Part shown: piece after piece, positions 15,261 through 23,542 of the stretch | Position numbering within the stretch: the first letter of the stretch is position 1 | How the letters are laid out: each line of letters opens with the position of its first letter | NCBI GenBank assembly: GCA_001801365.1 | Contig: MGXL01000016.1 | Coordinates: 2,291 to 33,067 of the forward strand | Direction: 5' to 3' | Length of the DNA: 30,777 nt | From: Gammaproteobacteria bacterium RBG_16_57_12 | Lineage (GTDB): Bacteria > Pseudomonadota > Gammaproteobacteria > RBG-16-57-12 | The notes under the pieces: model-generated | Told to the model about the DNA's origin: nothing | Databases searched by the model: none | The model's input: only the letters and a program-made list of their open reading frames with translations | Position numbers and translations under genes: made by a program

Positions 15261-16190
15261 ATGCCGGCTGTTGCGTCCGAAACCAGGCAGCTTATTGCCC
15301 CGAATTGCTGGCAGATCGATACTCTTCGTGCGATTCCTGATTTGACGATATGGTCTGGTGTTAATGTGAACAAACCCAAATCCACTGCTGCCAGAAAACC
15401 CGTGACCAGATCCAGCGTACACAAGGATCGCAGCCCCGGCAAGATCAGGGAAGTAAAGTATTATGGCACCGCCGCCTGTCAGGCATTGTGGCAGCAGCGC
15501 CCGCATGATGTGATCAGGATATATATCGAGGAGGGACGTGTTCCGCTGTTCTCTGCCATGCTCAAGTGGGCAGCGGCGCAACGCAAGGCCTATCATATTG
15601 TGACGGCGCAGGATCTGGAAAAAGTGACCGAGTCTGTGCATCACCAGGGCATTTGTATATTGGCGCGAGCGCGCGCGACAGTTCTGTTTGCCGATCTGAT
15701 CCGGAATGTGCGCCAGAAAAAACGCCCACAGCTCCTGGTGTACCTGGATGGGGTGGAGAATCCGCACAATCTGGGTGCCATCTTACGCACCTGCGCTCAT
15801 TTTGGTGTCCGGCATGTGCTGGGTCCGGCTTTACGATTGCCACAGCTTTCCCCTTCTGCCTGTCGTGTCGCCGAGGGTGGCGCAGAATATGTTGATCTGG
15901 TTTATCTGGACGACCCAGTGAAACAATTGCACGAGTTGAAAAGATCTGGATTTTCTGTCATTGCCACCAGTGTGGCACATGGCGCGTCCGTTTATAACTG
16001 CTCGTTTAGTGCGAATGTGGTGTTGGTCCTGGGGTCAGAGGTGGAAGGCATATCCGCGCAGTTGTTGCACGAGGCGGACGCACGGCTACAGATACCGGGC
16101 AGCGGGGATGTGGAGAGCCTGAATGTGTCTGTTGCCTGCGCAGTGCTGATCAGTGAATTCTATCGCCAGCATCAAGTGCGCCTGAAATAA
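15261..16190 (+). CDS. TrmH/SpoU-family RNA 2'-O-methyltransferase
   Basis: Protein of 309 aa with the trefoil-knot SPOUT catalytic domain in its C-terminal half. Motif 1 is DGVENPHNLGAILRTCAHFG, with D163, N170 and catalytic-type R176. Motif 2 is LGSEVEG (257-263), and motif 3 has SLN at 286-288 followed by VSVACAVLISE. Residues about 65-140 form the small substrate-binding domain (REVKYYGTAACQALWQQRP). The family transfers methyl from S-adenosylmethionine to a ribose of tRNA or 23S rRNA; the target here cannot be told, as this differs in layout from a compact RlmB. The ATG at 15261 has AAGGA five bases upstream. An in-frame GTG at 15366 is an alternative that would remove a 35-residue N-terminus with little conservation character. 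Transcribed alone, convergent with the next lipoprotein gene. Confidence 0.88.
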   Translation: MPAVASETRQLIAPNCWQIDTLRAIPDLTIWSGVNVNKPKSTAARKPVTRSSVHKDRSPGKIREVKYYGTAACQALWQQRPHDVIRIYIEEGRVPLFSAMLKWAAAQRKAYHIVTAQDLEKVTESVHHQGICILARARATVLFADLIRNVRQKKRPQLLVYLDGVENPHNLGAILRTCAHFGVRHVLGPALRLPQLSPSACRVAEGGAEYVDLVYLDDPVKQLHELKRSGFSVIATSVAHGASVYNCSFSANVVLVLGSEVEGISAQLLHEADARLQIPGSGDVESLNVSVACAVLISEFYRQHQVRLK

Positions 16191-16228
16191 CGGCGGCACA
16201 TGAATTGGTGGCTACATGGAAGAGGCAC

Positions 16229-16268
16229 GGGGGCGTATGTCCCGCGGTTTAACGCCCCTTGCCGCGGG
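16229..16268. other. Interleaved inverted repeats between convergent genes
   Basis: GGGGCGT (16230-16236) pairs with ACGCCCC (16252-16258), and CCCGCGG (16241-16247) pairs with CCGCGGG (16262-16268). The two stems overlap in an A-B-A'-B' order, so they exclude each other or form a pseudoknot. No T run follows on either strand. It lies between the methyltransferase stop and the lipoprotein stop, so it may end or protect both convergent transcripts. Confidence 0.5.
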
Positions 16269-16271
16269 TGA

Positions 16272-17393
16272 TTACTGGTTAATGCCCATTACGCGCAAAG
16301 CCTTGCGGATTTCCTCGGTGGCATCCATTATCATCCGTATCGCCTTCGGGTAATCACCGGCTTCGGCGGTGATCCTGGCCTGCGCAGCCTTTTCATGTCC
16401 GTTGCCAACCATGCGGTTGATGAGAGCGATCTGCTCGGGGGTGGGTTTGCGCATTTCAATGCCAACCGGTATCAGCTCGTCATAGCCCATGTAACGTTGC
16501 TCCTCATAGGCATATTCCTTTTCCGGCGTATCGATGTCCAGCTTGTAGATCACGGTCTTGGCATGAAACATCTTTTGCACGGCCATATTGACCAGCTTCT
16601 GCGCCAGCTCGAGCCGGTTGGTGGCGTCTTGAAACTGTTGGCGTGCGGCGAGTGTTGCCGCTTCTTTTTCCAGACGGGCAACTTCGGCTTCGTCATATTT
16701 GACGACCGCATCAGCCCCATATTGGGCAATCACTTTTTCAAGGCTGATGCGGTGGTTGTCGATCGCGCGGGTAAGCTCGTCACGATGATTCTGATATTGC
16801 TGTTTTTGTCCGGCCAGCACGCTCTCGCTGGGCACCATGCGTGAAGCCTTGTTCATCTTGCTCAGGGCATCAAGAATCAGGGCGTGCGCCGTCTCGTATT
16901 CGCCGGCATCGTAGGCTCGCTGCGCGTCGGTGGCACCTTTGCGCGCATCCCCCAGCAAAGCAATCGCTTCTGCATTTGAGCTGTTATGTATTCTGGTACT
17001 GAGACTGCTGCCAAGAACCTGCTTGGCGTAGTCGAGACGTTGCTTGAGCTCGGCGCGTGATGCTGTCGGTTTGATGGTTGTGGCTGGCACCGGTGTGGCA
17101 GGCGCGCGCTCAGGTTCTGGCTGAGGCAGGGCTGTGCCGGATGGTTCGTCGGGCTGGCTTGGAGCAGGTTCACGCGAGGTATCCGGCCGGGGTGTCTGGT
17201 CCGCGGCACTGACATCCGCCTTCAGTTCTTCCGTAGCGACATTCTTTTCCTTGGCCGATTCGGTAATCGCCGCATTGACAATGGCATCAATGGAGTTTTT
17301 ATCCGCCTTTTTTTCATTGGATGTGCCGCATGCGCTGAGCGACAGGCATGCCAATGACAAAATAATGGCAGTGTGGTGCTTGATGGAAAACAT
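16272..17393 (-). CDS. Helical lipoprotein with Pro-rich linker (DUF4398-like)
   Basis: Protein of 373 aa. The signal ends in the lipobox LSAC (Cys22, Gly at +2, outer-membrane sorting expected). Residues about 25-110 are low-complexity and rich in Pro, Ala, Glu and Thr (EPAPSQPDEPSGTALPQPEP), suitable for spanning the periplasm. The rest is helical with TPR- or DUF4398-like repeats: GDARKGATDAQRAYDAGEYE, AEVARLEKEAATLAARQQF, and near the end QARITAEAGDYPKAIRMIMDA. It resembles the helical lipoprotein domains at 10556 and 11688 in general character, though I cannot show homology by eye. GAGG stands about 11 bp before the ATG. The IS30 element is inserted 108 bp upstream of its start and may have replaced or altered its promoter (see 17490-17518). 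Confidence 0.82.
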   Translation of the reverse strand: MFSIKHHTAIILSLACLSLSACGTSNEKKADKNSIDAIVNAAITESAKEKNVATEELKADVSAADQTPRPDTSREPAPSQPDEPSGTALPQPEPERAPATPVPATTIKPTASRAELKQRLDYAKQVLGSSLSTRIHNSSNAEAIALLGDARKGATDAQRAYDAGEYETAHALILDALSKMNKASRMVPSESVLAGQKQQYQNHRDELTRAIDNHRISLEKVIAQYGADAVVKYDEAEVARLEKEAATLAARQQFQDATNRLELAQKLVNMAVQKMFHAKTVIYKLDIDTPEKEYAYEEQRYMGYDELIPVGIEMRKPTPEQIALINRMVGNGHEKAAQARITAEAGDYPKAIRMIMDATEEIRKALRVMGINQ

Positions 17394-17489
17394 GGTGCAG
17401 ACCTCGCGGATTGTCGTAGCTAATCCCAGTAAATTCTTGAAGAAAATATATCACCGATAACTTAAATATCACTTAATTGCGCCCAGAAT

Positions 17490-17518
17490 ACTATGGCGCG
17501 CTCAAAACCCAAGTGCAA
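17490..17518 (-). promoter_or_regulatory. Possible hybrid promoter at the left end of the IS30 element
   Basis: On the minus strand TTGCAC (17518-17513) lies inside the left inverted repeat. After a 17-bp spacer the flanking chromosome offers CATAGT (17495-17490), four of six matches to TATAAT. The -35 is weak (three of six). If active it would read into the lipoprotein gene at 17393. Confidence 0.25.
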
Positions 17519-18611
17519 CATTTATGGGAGATAATGTTGCATGGGAAAAATCTACAAGCAATTGAGTATTGAAGAGCGGACCATGATCCAAACCCAATTG
17601 GAAATGGGCATCAAACCGGCGGCGATAGCCAGAGGGCTGAATCGTTCGGCCTCGACGCTTAGTCGTGAGCTGCGCCGAAACGGCTGGAGTGCGCCGGAAA
17701 CGCCTCGCGGCCCGGGGCGCCCCCCGCGGGCAGGCGGCTACCGTGCCGAGACCGCTCATAAACGGGCTCAGGTGTGCACGGTCACCCCGTGCGCCCCGCG
17801 CCGCCTGCGGCCAGGCACCGCATTGTGGCGCCATGTCCTGCGGTATCTGAAGGCGGGCTACTCGCCGGAGCAGATTGCTGGCACACTGGCGCTTGTGCAT
17901 CCCGATACCCCTTCGTTGCAGGTTTCTCACGAAACCATTTACACCGCGATCTACGCCATGCCGCGTGGCGAGCTGCGCACACAAGTGATTGGCTGGTTGC
18001 GCTTTGGCCACACCAAGCGCCGCCCCCGTGCGCGCGGGGAAGACCGGCGGGGACGGATTCCTGACATGGTCAGCATTCATGACCGTCCGCCCGAGGTTGA
18101 AGAAAGACTGATACCGGGACACTGGGAGGGCGATCTCATCAAGGGGGCGTACAACCGCTCGGCGGTCGGTACCCTGGTGGAACGTACGACCTTGTTCACG
18201 GTGTTGTCCAAGATGGACGACGCCGGCGCCGAAGCGGCGCTGAGCGGTTTCAGCCATGTGCTCAATCGTATCGAGGCGCAAAAGCGCCTGTCGTTGACGT
18301 ACGATCAGGGCCGGGAAATGGCGGCGCATCAGCGACTGACTGACGCCACCGGCGTGAAGGTCTACTTTGCCGATCCGCATAGTCCCTGGCAACGCGGGAT
18401 CAACGAGAACACCAACGGCCTGTTGCGGCAGTACCTGCCCAAGAGTAGCGACTTGAGTGGTTACACCCAGAAAGAGCTCGATGCGATAGCCTGGAAACTC
18501 AACACCCGACCACGTAAGTCGCTGGGCTTCAAGTGCCCCGCTGAGTTGTTTACTCCGGACGCTTTCGATTTCAGGCAGCATCATGCTGCTCTTTTTGCAC
18601 TTGGTCATTGA
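17502..18611 (+). mobile_element. IS30-family insertion sequence, about 1.1 kb
   Basis: The ends are imperfect inverted repeats of 17 bp: TCAAAACCCAAGTGCAA at 17502-17518 and the complement of TCAATGACCAAGTGCAA at 18595-18611 (14 of 17 equal). The right repeat lies within the last codons of the transposase, which is complete. I cannot see a matching direct repeat at the flanks (CGC on the left, AAC on the right), so the outer edges may be off by a few bases or the element may be old. It separates the lipoprotein gene from the MBL-fold hydrolase gene. Confidence 0.82.
17541..18611 (+). CDS. IS30-family transposase
   Basis: Protein of 356 aa. The N-terminus has the helix-turn-helix of the family (YKQLSIEERTMIQTQLEMG, then SASTLSRELRRNG). 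An Arg/Pro-rich middle follows, then the DDE integrase-type core: D198 in HWEGDLIKG, D255 in LTYDQG and E289 in INENTNGLLRQY, with the D-to-E gap of 33 residues that is standard for IS30. The C-terminus keeps KELDAIAWKLNTRPRKSLGFK. No stop or frameshift interrupts it, so it may be functional. It starts 39 bp inside the left repeat. A long open frame on the opposite strand of this gene is only a by-product of its GC-rich codons. Confidence 0.95.
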   Translation: MGKIYKQLSIEERTMIQTQLEMGIKPAAIARGLNRSASTLSRELRRNGWSAPETPRGPGRPPRAGGYRAETAHKRAQVCTVTPCAPRRLRPGTALWRHVLRYLKAGYSPEQIAGTLALVHPDTPSLQVSHETIYTAIYAMPRGELRTQVIGWLRFGHTKRRPRARGEDRRGRIPDMVSIHDRPPEVEERLIPGHWEGDLIKGAYNRSAVGTLVERTTLFTVLSKMDDAGAEAALSGFSHVLNRIEAQKRLSLTYDQGREMAAHQRLTDATGVKVYFADPHSPWQRGINENTNGLLRQYLPKSSDLSGYTQKELDAIAWKLNTRPRKSLGFKCPAELFTPDAFDFRQHHAALFALGH

Positions 18612-18696
18612 AACCGCCTATTTATTCGTCCGTGCCTGTAAAGATAATCTGTTTACCAGGGCACAGTGATCCGTTTTGCCATGGATGCGCGGAAAT

Positions 18697-19335
18697 TCAT
18701 TTGATCTTGATCAAGAAAGGATTGTGCAGCCGCTCCTCACCCAGTGTGGTGTGGGGCCCATGGCCGGGGATGACAGTGATATCGTCACCCAGGGGCAAAA
18801 GTTTATCCATGATACTGTGTATAAGCGCGGCATGGTCGCCGCGCGGGAAGTCGGTGCGCCCGATCGAACCCTGGAATAAGACATCACCGACGAAGGCGGT
18901 GTGGCTCCCGGCATGAAAAAAAACTACATGGCCCGGCGTGTGACCCGGGCAGTGCAGAACATCCAGCGTGATCTTGCCCAGCCGGACAGTCGCGCCGTCT
19001 GTCAGCCAGCGGTCGGGAATAAAGGCCTGCAGGGGCGCAAAGCCGAGCATTTCCGTCTGCCGTGGCAGCCGTTCCAGCCAGAAGGCATCTTCCTGGTGTG
19101 GCCCGATGATGGGGATCCCCAGCTGCTCGGCGATCTCCTGCGCCGCCCCGACATGATCCCAGTGGCCATGAGTCAGCAGCAGCATCTGCAGCTGAACCCC
19201 TTCGGTCCTGGCGGCGCGCAGCAAGCGGTCCGCCTCGCCGCCCGGATCGATCAGGGCGCCGTGATGGGTATGTTGGCACCAGATAAGCGAGCAATTCTGC
19301 TGATAGGGCGTGACCGGGATGATGCGGTATTTCAT
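18697..19335 (-). CDS. MBL-fold metallohydrolase, glyoxalase II-like (YcbL type)
   Basis: Zinc hydrolase of the metallo-beta-lactamase fold; 212 aa from the ATG at 19335, which gives the family N-terminus MKYRIIPVTPYQQNCSLIW. An ATG 11 codons further up (19368) is possible, and neither has a good ribosome binding site. The metal motif THGHWDH gives H56, H58, D60 and H61. It is followed by CPGHTPGHVVFF, VGDVLFQGSIGRTD and IPGHGPHTTLGEE, completing the binuclear site. Relatives such as Salmonella YcbL have glyoxalase II (hydroxyacylglutathione hydrolase) activity; the substrate here is inferred. It lies 85 bp from the IS30 right end and is divergent from the FAD-dependent dehydrogenase gene. 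Confidence 0.9.
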   Translation of the reverse strand: MKYRIIPVTPYQQNCSLIWCQHTHHGALIDPGGEADRLLRAARTEGVQLQMLLLTHGHWDHVGAAQEIAEQLGIPIIGPHQEDAFWLERLPRQTEMLGFAPLQAFIPDRWLTDGATVRLGKITLDVLHCPGHTPGHVVFFHAGSHTAFVGDVLFQGSIGRTDFPRGDHAALIHSIMDKLLPLGDDITVIPGHGPHTTLGEERLHNPFLIKIK

Positions 19336-19439
19336 GGTATGGGTCGTGTTGATTGGTAATAAGGCCATGGTAATGGATGTGCACCGGCAAAAACAGCAGG
19401 TAAAATCCCTCTCACCATCAATTCATTGCTGTCAAACCT

Positions 19440-21047
19440 ATGTTGCGCATACAAGAACTCAGGCTGGCGCTGGATCATCAGGACGATGAACTCCGGCCGG
19501 CCATCGTCAACCGGCTGGGGATCGCCGACACGGAGCTGTTGTCTTTTTCTATCCACCGGCGGGGTTATGATGCCCGCAATAAAAGGCTGATCACATTCAT
19601 CTATACACTGGATGTCGAGCTGTGTAATGAGCAGGCCGTGTTGCAGCGCCTGCGGGATGATGCCCAGATCGGCCCGACGCCCGACATGCAATATCGCCCG
19701 GTGGCCCGGGCGCCGCGCCGGCTTGCCGTCCGCCCGGTGGTGATCGGTACCGGGCCCTGCGGCCTGTTCGCCGGACTGATCCTGGCGCAAATGGGCTTTC
19801 GTCCCATCATGCTCGAGCGGGGCAAGCCGGTGCGCGAGCGCACCCGGGATACCTTTGGCTTATGGCGCCAGGGACGGCTCGATCCGGAATCCAATGTACA
19901 GTTTGGCGAAGGCGGCGCCGGAACCTTTTCCGATGGCAAACTGCACAGCCAGATCAAGGACCCGCGGCATTATGGGCGCAAGGTGCTCACCGAGTTTATC
20001 CAGGCCGGCGCGCCGCCGGAGATACTCTATGCCAGCAAGCCGCATATCGGGACCTTCCGGCTGGTGGCGATGGTGGAACGGATGCGCGCGAGCATCGAGG
20101 CGCTGGGCGGCGAGTTCCGCTTCCAGAGCCGCATGGATGATGTGCTCATCGAGCAGGGCGCCGTGCAGGGGGTAATCCTCGCCGGCGGCGAGTACATTGC
20201 GACAACTCATGTGGTGCTGGCGGTAGGGCATAGCGCGCGTGATACCTTTTACAGGCTTCACGAGCGGGGTGTTTATTTCGAGGCCAAGCCCTTTTCCATC
20301 GGTTTTCGGATCGAACATCCGCAATCGCTGATCGATCGCGCCCGGTTTGGCGATTATGCCGGCCATCCGCGACTGGGTGCCGCCGATTATAAGCTGGTGC
20401 ATCATTGTCAAAACGGCCGCAGCGTCTACAGCTTCTGCATGTGCCCCGGCGGCACCGTGGTGGCCGCCACCTCCGAAGTCGGCCGGGTGGTGACCAACGG
20501 TATGAGCCAGTATTCGCGCAACGAGCGCAATGCCAACAGCGGGATCGTGGTGGGGGTCACGCCCGCGGACTATCCCGGCCATCCCCTGGCGGGGATTGCG
20601 TTTCAACGCTACTGGGAGGAGCGCGCGTTTCTGCTGGGCGGTGGCGGCTACCTGGCGCCGGGGCAACGGGTGGGGGATTTTCTGGCTGGCCGGCCGTCGA
20701 CGGCGCTGGGCATGGTATTGCCATCGTATACGCCGGGCGTGCATCTCACCGATCTGGCGACGGCGTTGCCGGACTATGCCATCGCCGCGCTCCGCGAGGC
20801 CATCCCCGCCTTCGACAAAAAGATTAAAGGCTTTGCCATGGACGATGCGGTGTTGACGGCGGTGGAATCACGCACCTCTTCGCCGGTACGCATTAGCCGT
20901 GATGACACGCTGCAAAGCGTGAACACCCGCGGTTTATATCCGGCCGGCGAAGGGGCCGGTTATGCCGGCGGCATACTCTCCGCGGCCATCGACGGCATCC
21001 GGGCAGCCGAGGCGGTTGCCCTGAGCATGGTGGGTGATAACGGGTGA
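19440..21047 (+). CDS. FAD-dependent dehydrogenase (COG2509 type)
   Basis: Protein of 535 aa of the widespread but poorly characterised FAD-dependent dehydrogenase family. Residues about 1-80 form the small N-terminal domain seen in this family (LRIQELRLALDHQDDEL, then FSIHRRGYDARNKRLITFIYTLDV). From about residue 99 a Rossmann nucleotide-binding segment follows, VVIGTGPCGLFAGLILAQMG, then ERGKPVRERT and the family signature NVQFGEGGAGTFSDGKLHS. The C-terminus has the second FAD contact, GLYPAGEGAGYAGGILSAA. Cytoplasmic, no signal. The substrate is unknown, and neighbouring genes give no clue. The stop is 14 bp from the end of the convergent ATP-grasp gene. Confidence 0.9.
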   Translation: MLRIQELRLALDHQDDELRPAIVNRLGIADTELLSFSIHRRGYDARNKRLITFIYTLDVELCNEQAVLQRLRDDAQIGPTPDMQYRPVARAPRRLAVRPVVIGTGPCGLFAGLILAQMGFRPIMLERGKPVRERTRDTFGLWRQGRLDPESNVQFGEGGAGTFSDGKLHSQIKDPRHYGRKVLTEFIQAGAPPEILYASKPHIGTFRLVAMVERMRASIEALGGEFRFQSRMDDVLIEQGAVQGVILAGGEYIATTHVVLAVGHSARDTFYRLHERGVYFEAKPFSIGFRIEHPQSLIDRARFGDYAGHPRLGAADYKLVHHCQNGRSVYSFCMCPGGTVVAATSEVGRVVTNGMSQYSRNERNANSGIVVGVTPADYPGHPLAGIAFQRYWEERAFLLGGGGYLAPGQRVGDFLAGRPSTALGMVLPSYTPGVHLTDLATALPDYAIAALREAIPAFDKKIKGFAMDDAVLTAVESRTSSPVRISRDDTLQSVNTRGLYPAGEGAGYAGGILSAAIDGIRAAEAVALSMVGDNG

Positions 21048-21061
21048 AAGTCGTGCCGGAC

Positions 21062-21868
21062 TCAGGCGCCAGTCATTTCATAGCGGGGCTGATTGGAGGG
21101 GGGTGTGTATTGCCGCTGCAGATAGTCAAGAATCAGGCGGTTGATGTCCAGACCCAGTTGATTGACCCCGGCGTTACCGAACAGGCGATTGAATTCCAGC
21201 AGATAGCAATGATTGCCGACCATGGCTACGTCAAAGCCGGCATGATTAATGCCGGTCTTTCTGATGACGGTCTGCACCAGGGCGCGTGCCTGTTCGGGAA
21301 TGGGGTCAAAGACAATCTGCCCGCCTTGCGCCACATTGTTGTGGAAGCCCCATTCGGGGGCGACGCGCCAATAACCGCCGACGACCTGATCTCCGATCAC
21401 CAACAGGCGCATGTCGCGGTCGATGGGCAGGTATTCCTGTACATACAGGATATCCACCTTCTGGCAGTAACTCCGGAATGCGGCCAAGTCCTCGATCAGG
21501 TAGACGCCGCGTCCCATGGAGTTTTTTACTTCCTTGGCAACGAAGGGAAAGTCCATTTGTTCCAAAACTTGCCGCTGGCTGCCGTCAGAATTATCCAGAA
21601 TCAGGGTGCCGGGCACATGCTCGGGGCACAGCGCCTGAAACAGGCGGGTCATCTCGATCTTGTCATGCCCCAGGTAATAGGAGGCCAGGCTGGGAAAGAT
21701 ACGGGAGTTCAGGCCGTAGACCAGGGCATTGATCTGCCAATATTCAGGAAAAAGAATCCATTCGGCCTCCCTGATCAGCTCCTTGATACGGAACATGTTT
21801 TCCGGTTTGAAATGGCTGACCTTGGGAATGCCGAGGGTACGAAACGCATCGAATGATACGAGCCGCAT
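21062..21868 (-). CDS. RimK-like ATP-grasp family protein
   Basis: Protein of 268 aa. ATP-grasp landmarks are visible in order: the lysine pair region FVAKEVKNSMGRGVYLI (phosphate-binding glycine loop), the adenine-contact stretch YVQEYLPIDRDMRLLVIGD, then GFHNNVAQGG, and the Mg2+ segment HAGFDVAMVGNHCYLLEFN (Glu and Asn). The family joins a carboxylate to an amine or thiol through an acyl-phosphate; the RimK branch adds amino acids to proteins or small peptides. The N-terminal 90 residues are shorter and less typical than in RimK or glutathione synthetase, so the substrate is not predictable. No peptide precursor gene is evident next to it. Monocistronic, with its own upstream gap of 125 bp shared with the MFS gene end. 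Confidence 0.82.
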   Translation of the reverse strand: MRLVSFDAFRTLGIPKVSHFKPENMFRIKELIREAEWILFPEYWQINALVYGLNSRIFPSLASYYLGHDKIEMTRLFQALCPEHVPGTLILDNSDGSQRQVLEQMDFPFVAKEVKNSMGRGVYLIEDLAAFRSYCQKVDILYVQEYLPIDRDMRLLVIGDQVVGGYWRVAPEWGFHNNVAQGGQIVFDPIPEQARALVQTVIRKTGINHAGFDVAMVGNHCYLLEFNRLFGNAGVNQLGLDINRLILDYLQRQYTPPSNQPRYEMTGA

Positions 21869-21992
21869 ACTTGATTTCTCTAGCGAAACAGGGCTGTGAT
21901 ACAGGTCAGGCCTATCATAGGGAAATTTTCAACACAGACAAGAGGGGCATGAAAATATACTTTGTCATCCTCAGTAGAGGGCTGGTAAAGGG

Positions 21993-23384
21993 CTACAGGT
22001 CGCCGGGGCGGGGTTTGCGATAACGGCGCAGGGAGCCGACGATGTCGAAGATCAGCCCGGAAATGGGGTTGAAACGCACCACGCGAAAGATCAGGGCAAT
22101 GGAGGCGGTGCGCACCGGACGGACCTCCTTCAGCCGGGGCAGAAACAGCACGGCCACCAGCAGGCGGGCCAGCAGCGAAACGATAAATACACCGTACAGC
22201 ACGCTCGGCCAGTCGAGCTGCCAGCGGGTCACGACGCTATGCAGTATATCCAGTCCGCCGAGCACGCCGCCCAGGATGGCGCCGATACAGACACCGATGC
22301 TGACGAAGACATTGTGTACAGCCAGATAGGTGGCGCGTTTGTTGGATGGAATCAAATCATAAAGGAAGTTGCCGGCGCTCAGGCTGAAGCCGGCCCAGAG
22401 CAGGCCGCCCAGCGCCTGGACGACCAGCAGATACCAGAAGTCCGCCGATATCAGCCACAGTCCCGGCAGGGCCGGGATGCAAAAGCCGGTGACCACCAGG
22501 ATCAGGCGGTTGCCGAAGATATCGCTGATCCGCCCCCAGGCATTCAGGGTGAGGAATTGCATCAGCACCGTGCTGGCCGTGCAGGCCATGAATTGCAGAT
22601 AGGAAAAATGCAGATCGCGCAATAAATAGACCGAGAAAAACGGCGAGGCGATGGCGACCGCAAATTGCATGGCGCCATAGAACATTGAAAAACGGGCAAA
22701 TTGTGAATGACGGATGCGTTGCCACCATTCGCCGCCGAGCGGAATCTCCAGGGCGGCCACATGGCCGGGGATATCCTGCATCCTGGCGAGATGATAGGCC
22801 GAGATCAGGCGCGCTACGGCCGCGAGGATAAAGATCAGGATGAAGCCGGCCAGGGTATAGTCGCTCTCGGTGAAATAATGCAGGATCACGCCGCCCGCCA
22901 CCAGGGCGGTGAAGGCGGTGATGCTGGCCAGGCGCGTGCGGAAGGCGAAATAACGTCCGCGGCGCCGTTCGGGCACCAGATCGCCCATCAGGCTGCACCA
23001 TTGCGGGGCCGCCAGATTGGCGCCGGCAAAATAGATCACCACGCAGGTGATCATGAGTGACACGGCATCATCGGGAAAAAGCAGCGGCAGAAGTGCCAGC
23101 GGAAACCAGCTGATGGCCTGCAACAGCGCGCCGGCCAGCATGATGGCCTTGCGCCGGCCGGTGCGATGGCCCAGCCAGGCGGAGACCAGTTGGGCAAACG
23201 AGCCCAGCAGTGGCGGCAGGGACGCCAGCAGCGCAATCTGTTCGGTGGTGGCCTTGAGAAACAGGGCGAAGGCCGAAAAATAACTTTCCCCGCCGCCGGC
23301 CATGACCGAATAGGCAACACCGTCCTTGACGGAATGACGCAGGGATTTGTCGATGGACGGATCTTTGGAATAGCGTCGACGCAC
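21993..23384 (-). CDS. MFS transporter
   Basis: Major facilitator superfamily membrane protein, 463 aa from GTG at 23384, chosen because GGAG lies seven bases upstream; the frame is open to 23537, but the extra 51 residues overlap the divergent rlmJ promoter region and lack character. About 11-12 hydrophobic segments are visible. The cytoplasmic loop between helices 2 and 3 has LGHRTGRRKAIML, the MFS motif A-like GxxxxGRR sequence, with a second copy in the other half, GRISDIFGNR. The N-terminal Arg/Lys-rich segment and the SYFSAFALFLKATTEQIALLAS helix resemble the MFS group often annotated as a permease of unknown substrate. No substrate can be inferred. Confidence 0.88.
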   Translation of the reverse strand: MRRRYSKDPSIDKSLRHSVKDGVAYSVMAGGGESYFSAFALFLKATTEQIALLASLPPLLGSFAQLVSAWLGHRTGRRKAIMLAGALLQAISWFPLALLPLLFPDDAVSLMITCVVIYFAGANLAAPQWCSLMGDLVPERRRGRYFAFRTRLASITAFTALVAGGVILHYFTESDYTLAGFILIFILAAVARLISAYHLARMQDIPGHVAALEIPLGGEWWQRIRHSQFARFSMFYGAMQFAVAIASPFFSVYLLRDLHFSYLQFMACTASTVLMQFLTLNAWGRISDIFGNRLILVVTGFCIPALPGLWLISADFWYLLVVQALGGLLWAGFSLSAGNFLYDLIPSNKRATYLAVHNVFVSIGVCIGAILGGVLGGLDILHSVVTRWQLDWPSVLYGVFIVSLLARLLVAVLFLPRLKEVRPVRTASIALIFRVVRFNPISGLIFDIVGSLRRYRKPRPGDL

Positions 23385-23542
23385 AGAAAAACTCCGGCCG
23401 TGTGGCGGAACAGACTGTTTGGCTTCTACAGACCGACAGGTCCGCCATTCTACTGCCGCCAAAATGACTCGGGCAAGGGATTTCCAATGATGGCCTATAG
23501 TAAAATGACCAGCAAACTGACTCAGGACACCGCCCATAAATC

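Noticed and set aside
17502..18608. Long open frame antisense to the IS30 transposase
   Set aside because: It mirrors the transposase gene, has no recognisable domain, and GC-rich codons leave the opposite frame free of stops.
18701..18714. Perfect FNR/Anr palindrome TTGATCTTGATCAA
   Set aside because: It lies inside the last codons of the MBL-fold hydrolase gene (LIKIK), with no gene start at a suitable distance on either strand, so chance is the simplest explanation.
21044..21856. Plus-strand open frame of 270 codons opposite the ATP-grasp gene
   Set aside because: The minus strand gives a clear ATP-grasp protein; the plus-strand product has no motif and starts in the overlap with the dehydrogenase stop.
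23385..23537. 51-residue N-terminal extension of the MFS transporter
   Set aside because: No similarity to transporter N-termini, and it would fill the divergent promoter region with rlmJ; the GTG at 23384 has a well-placed GGAG.
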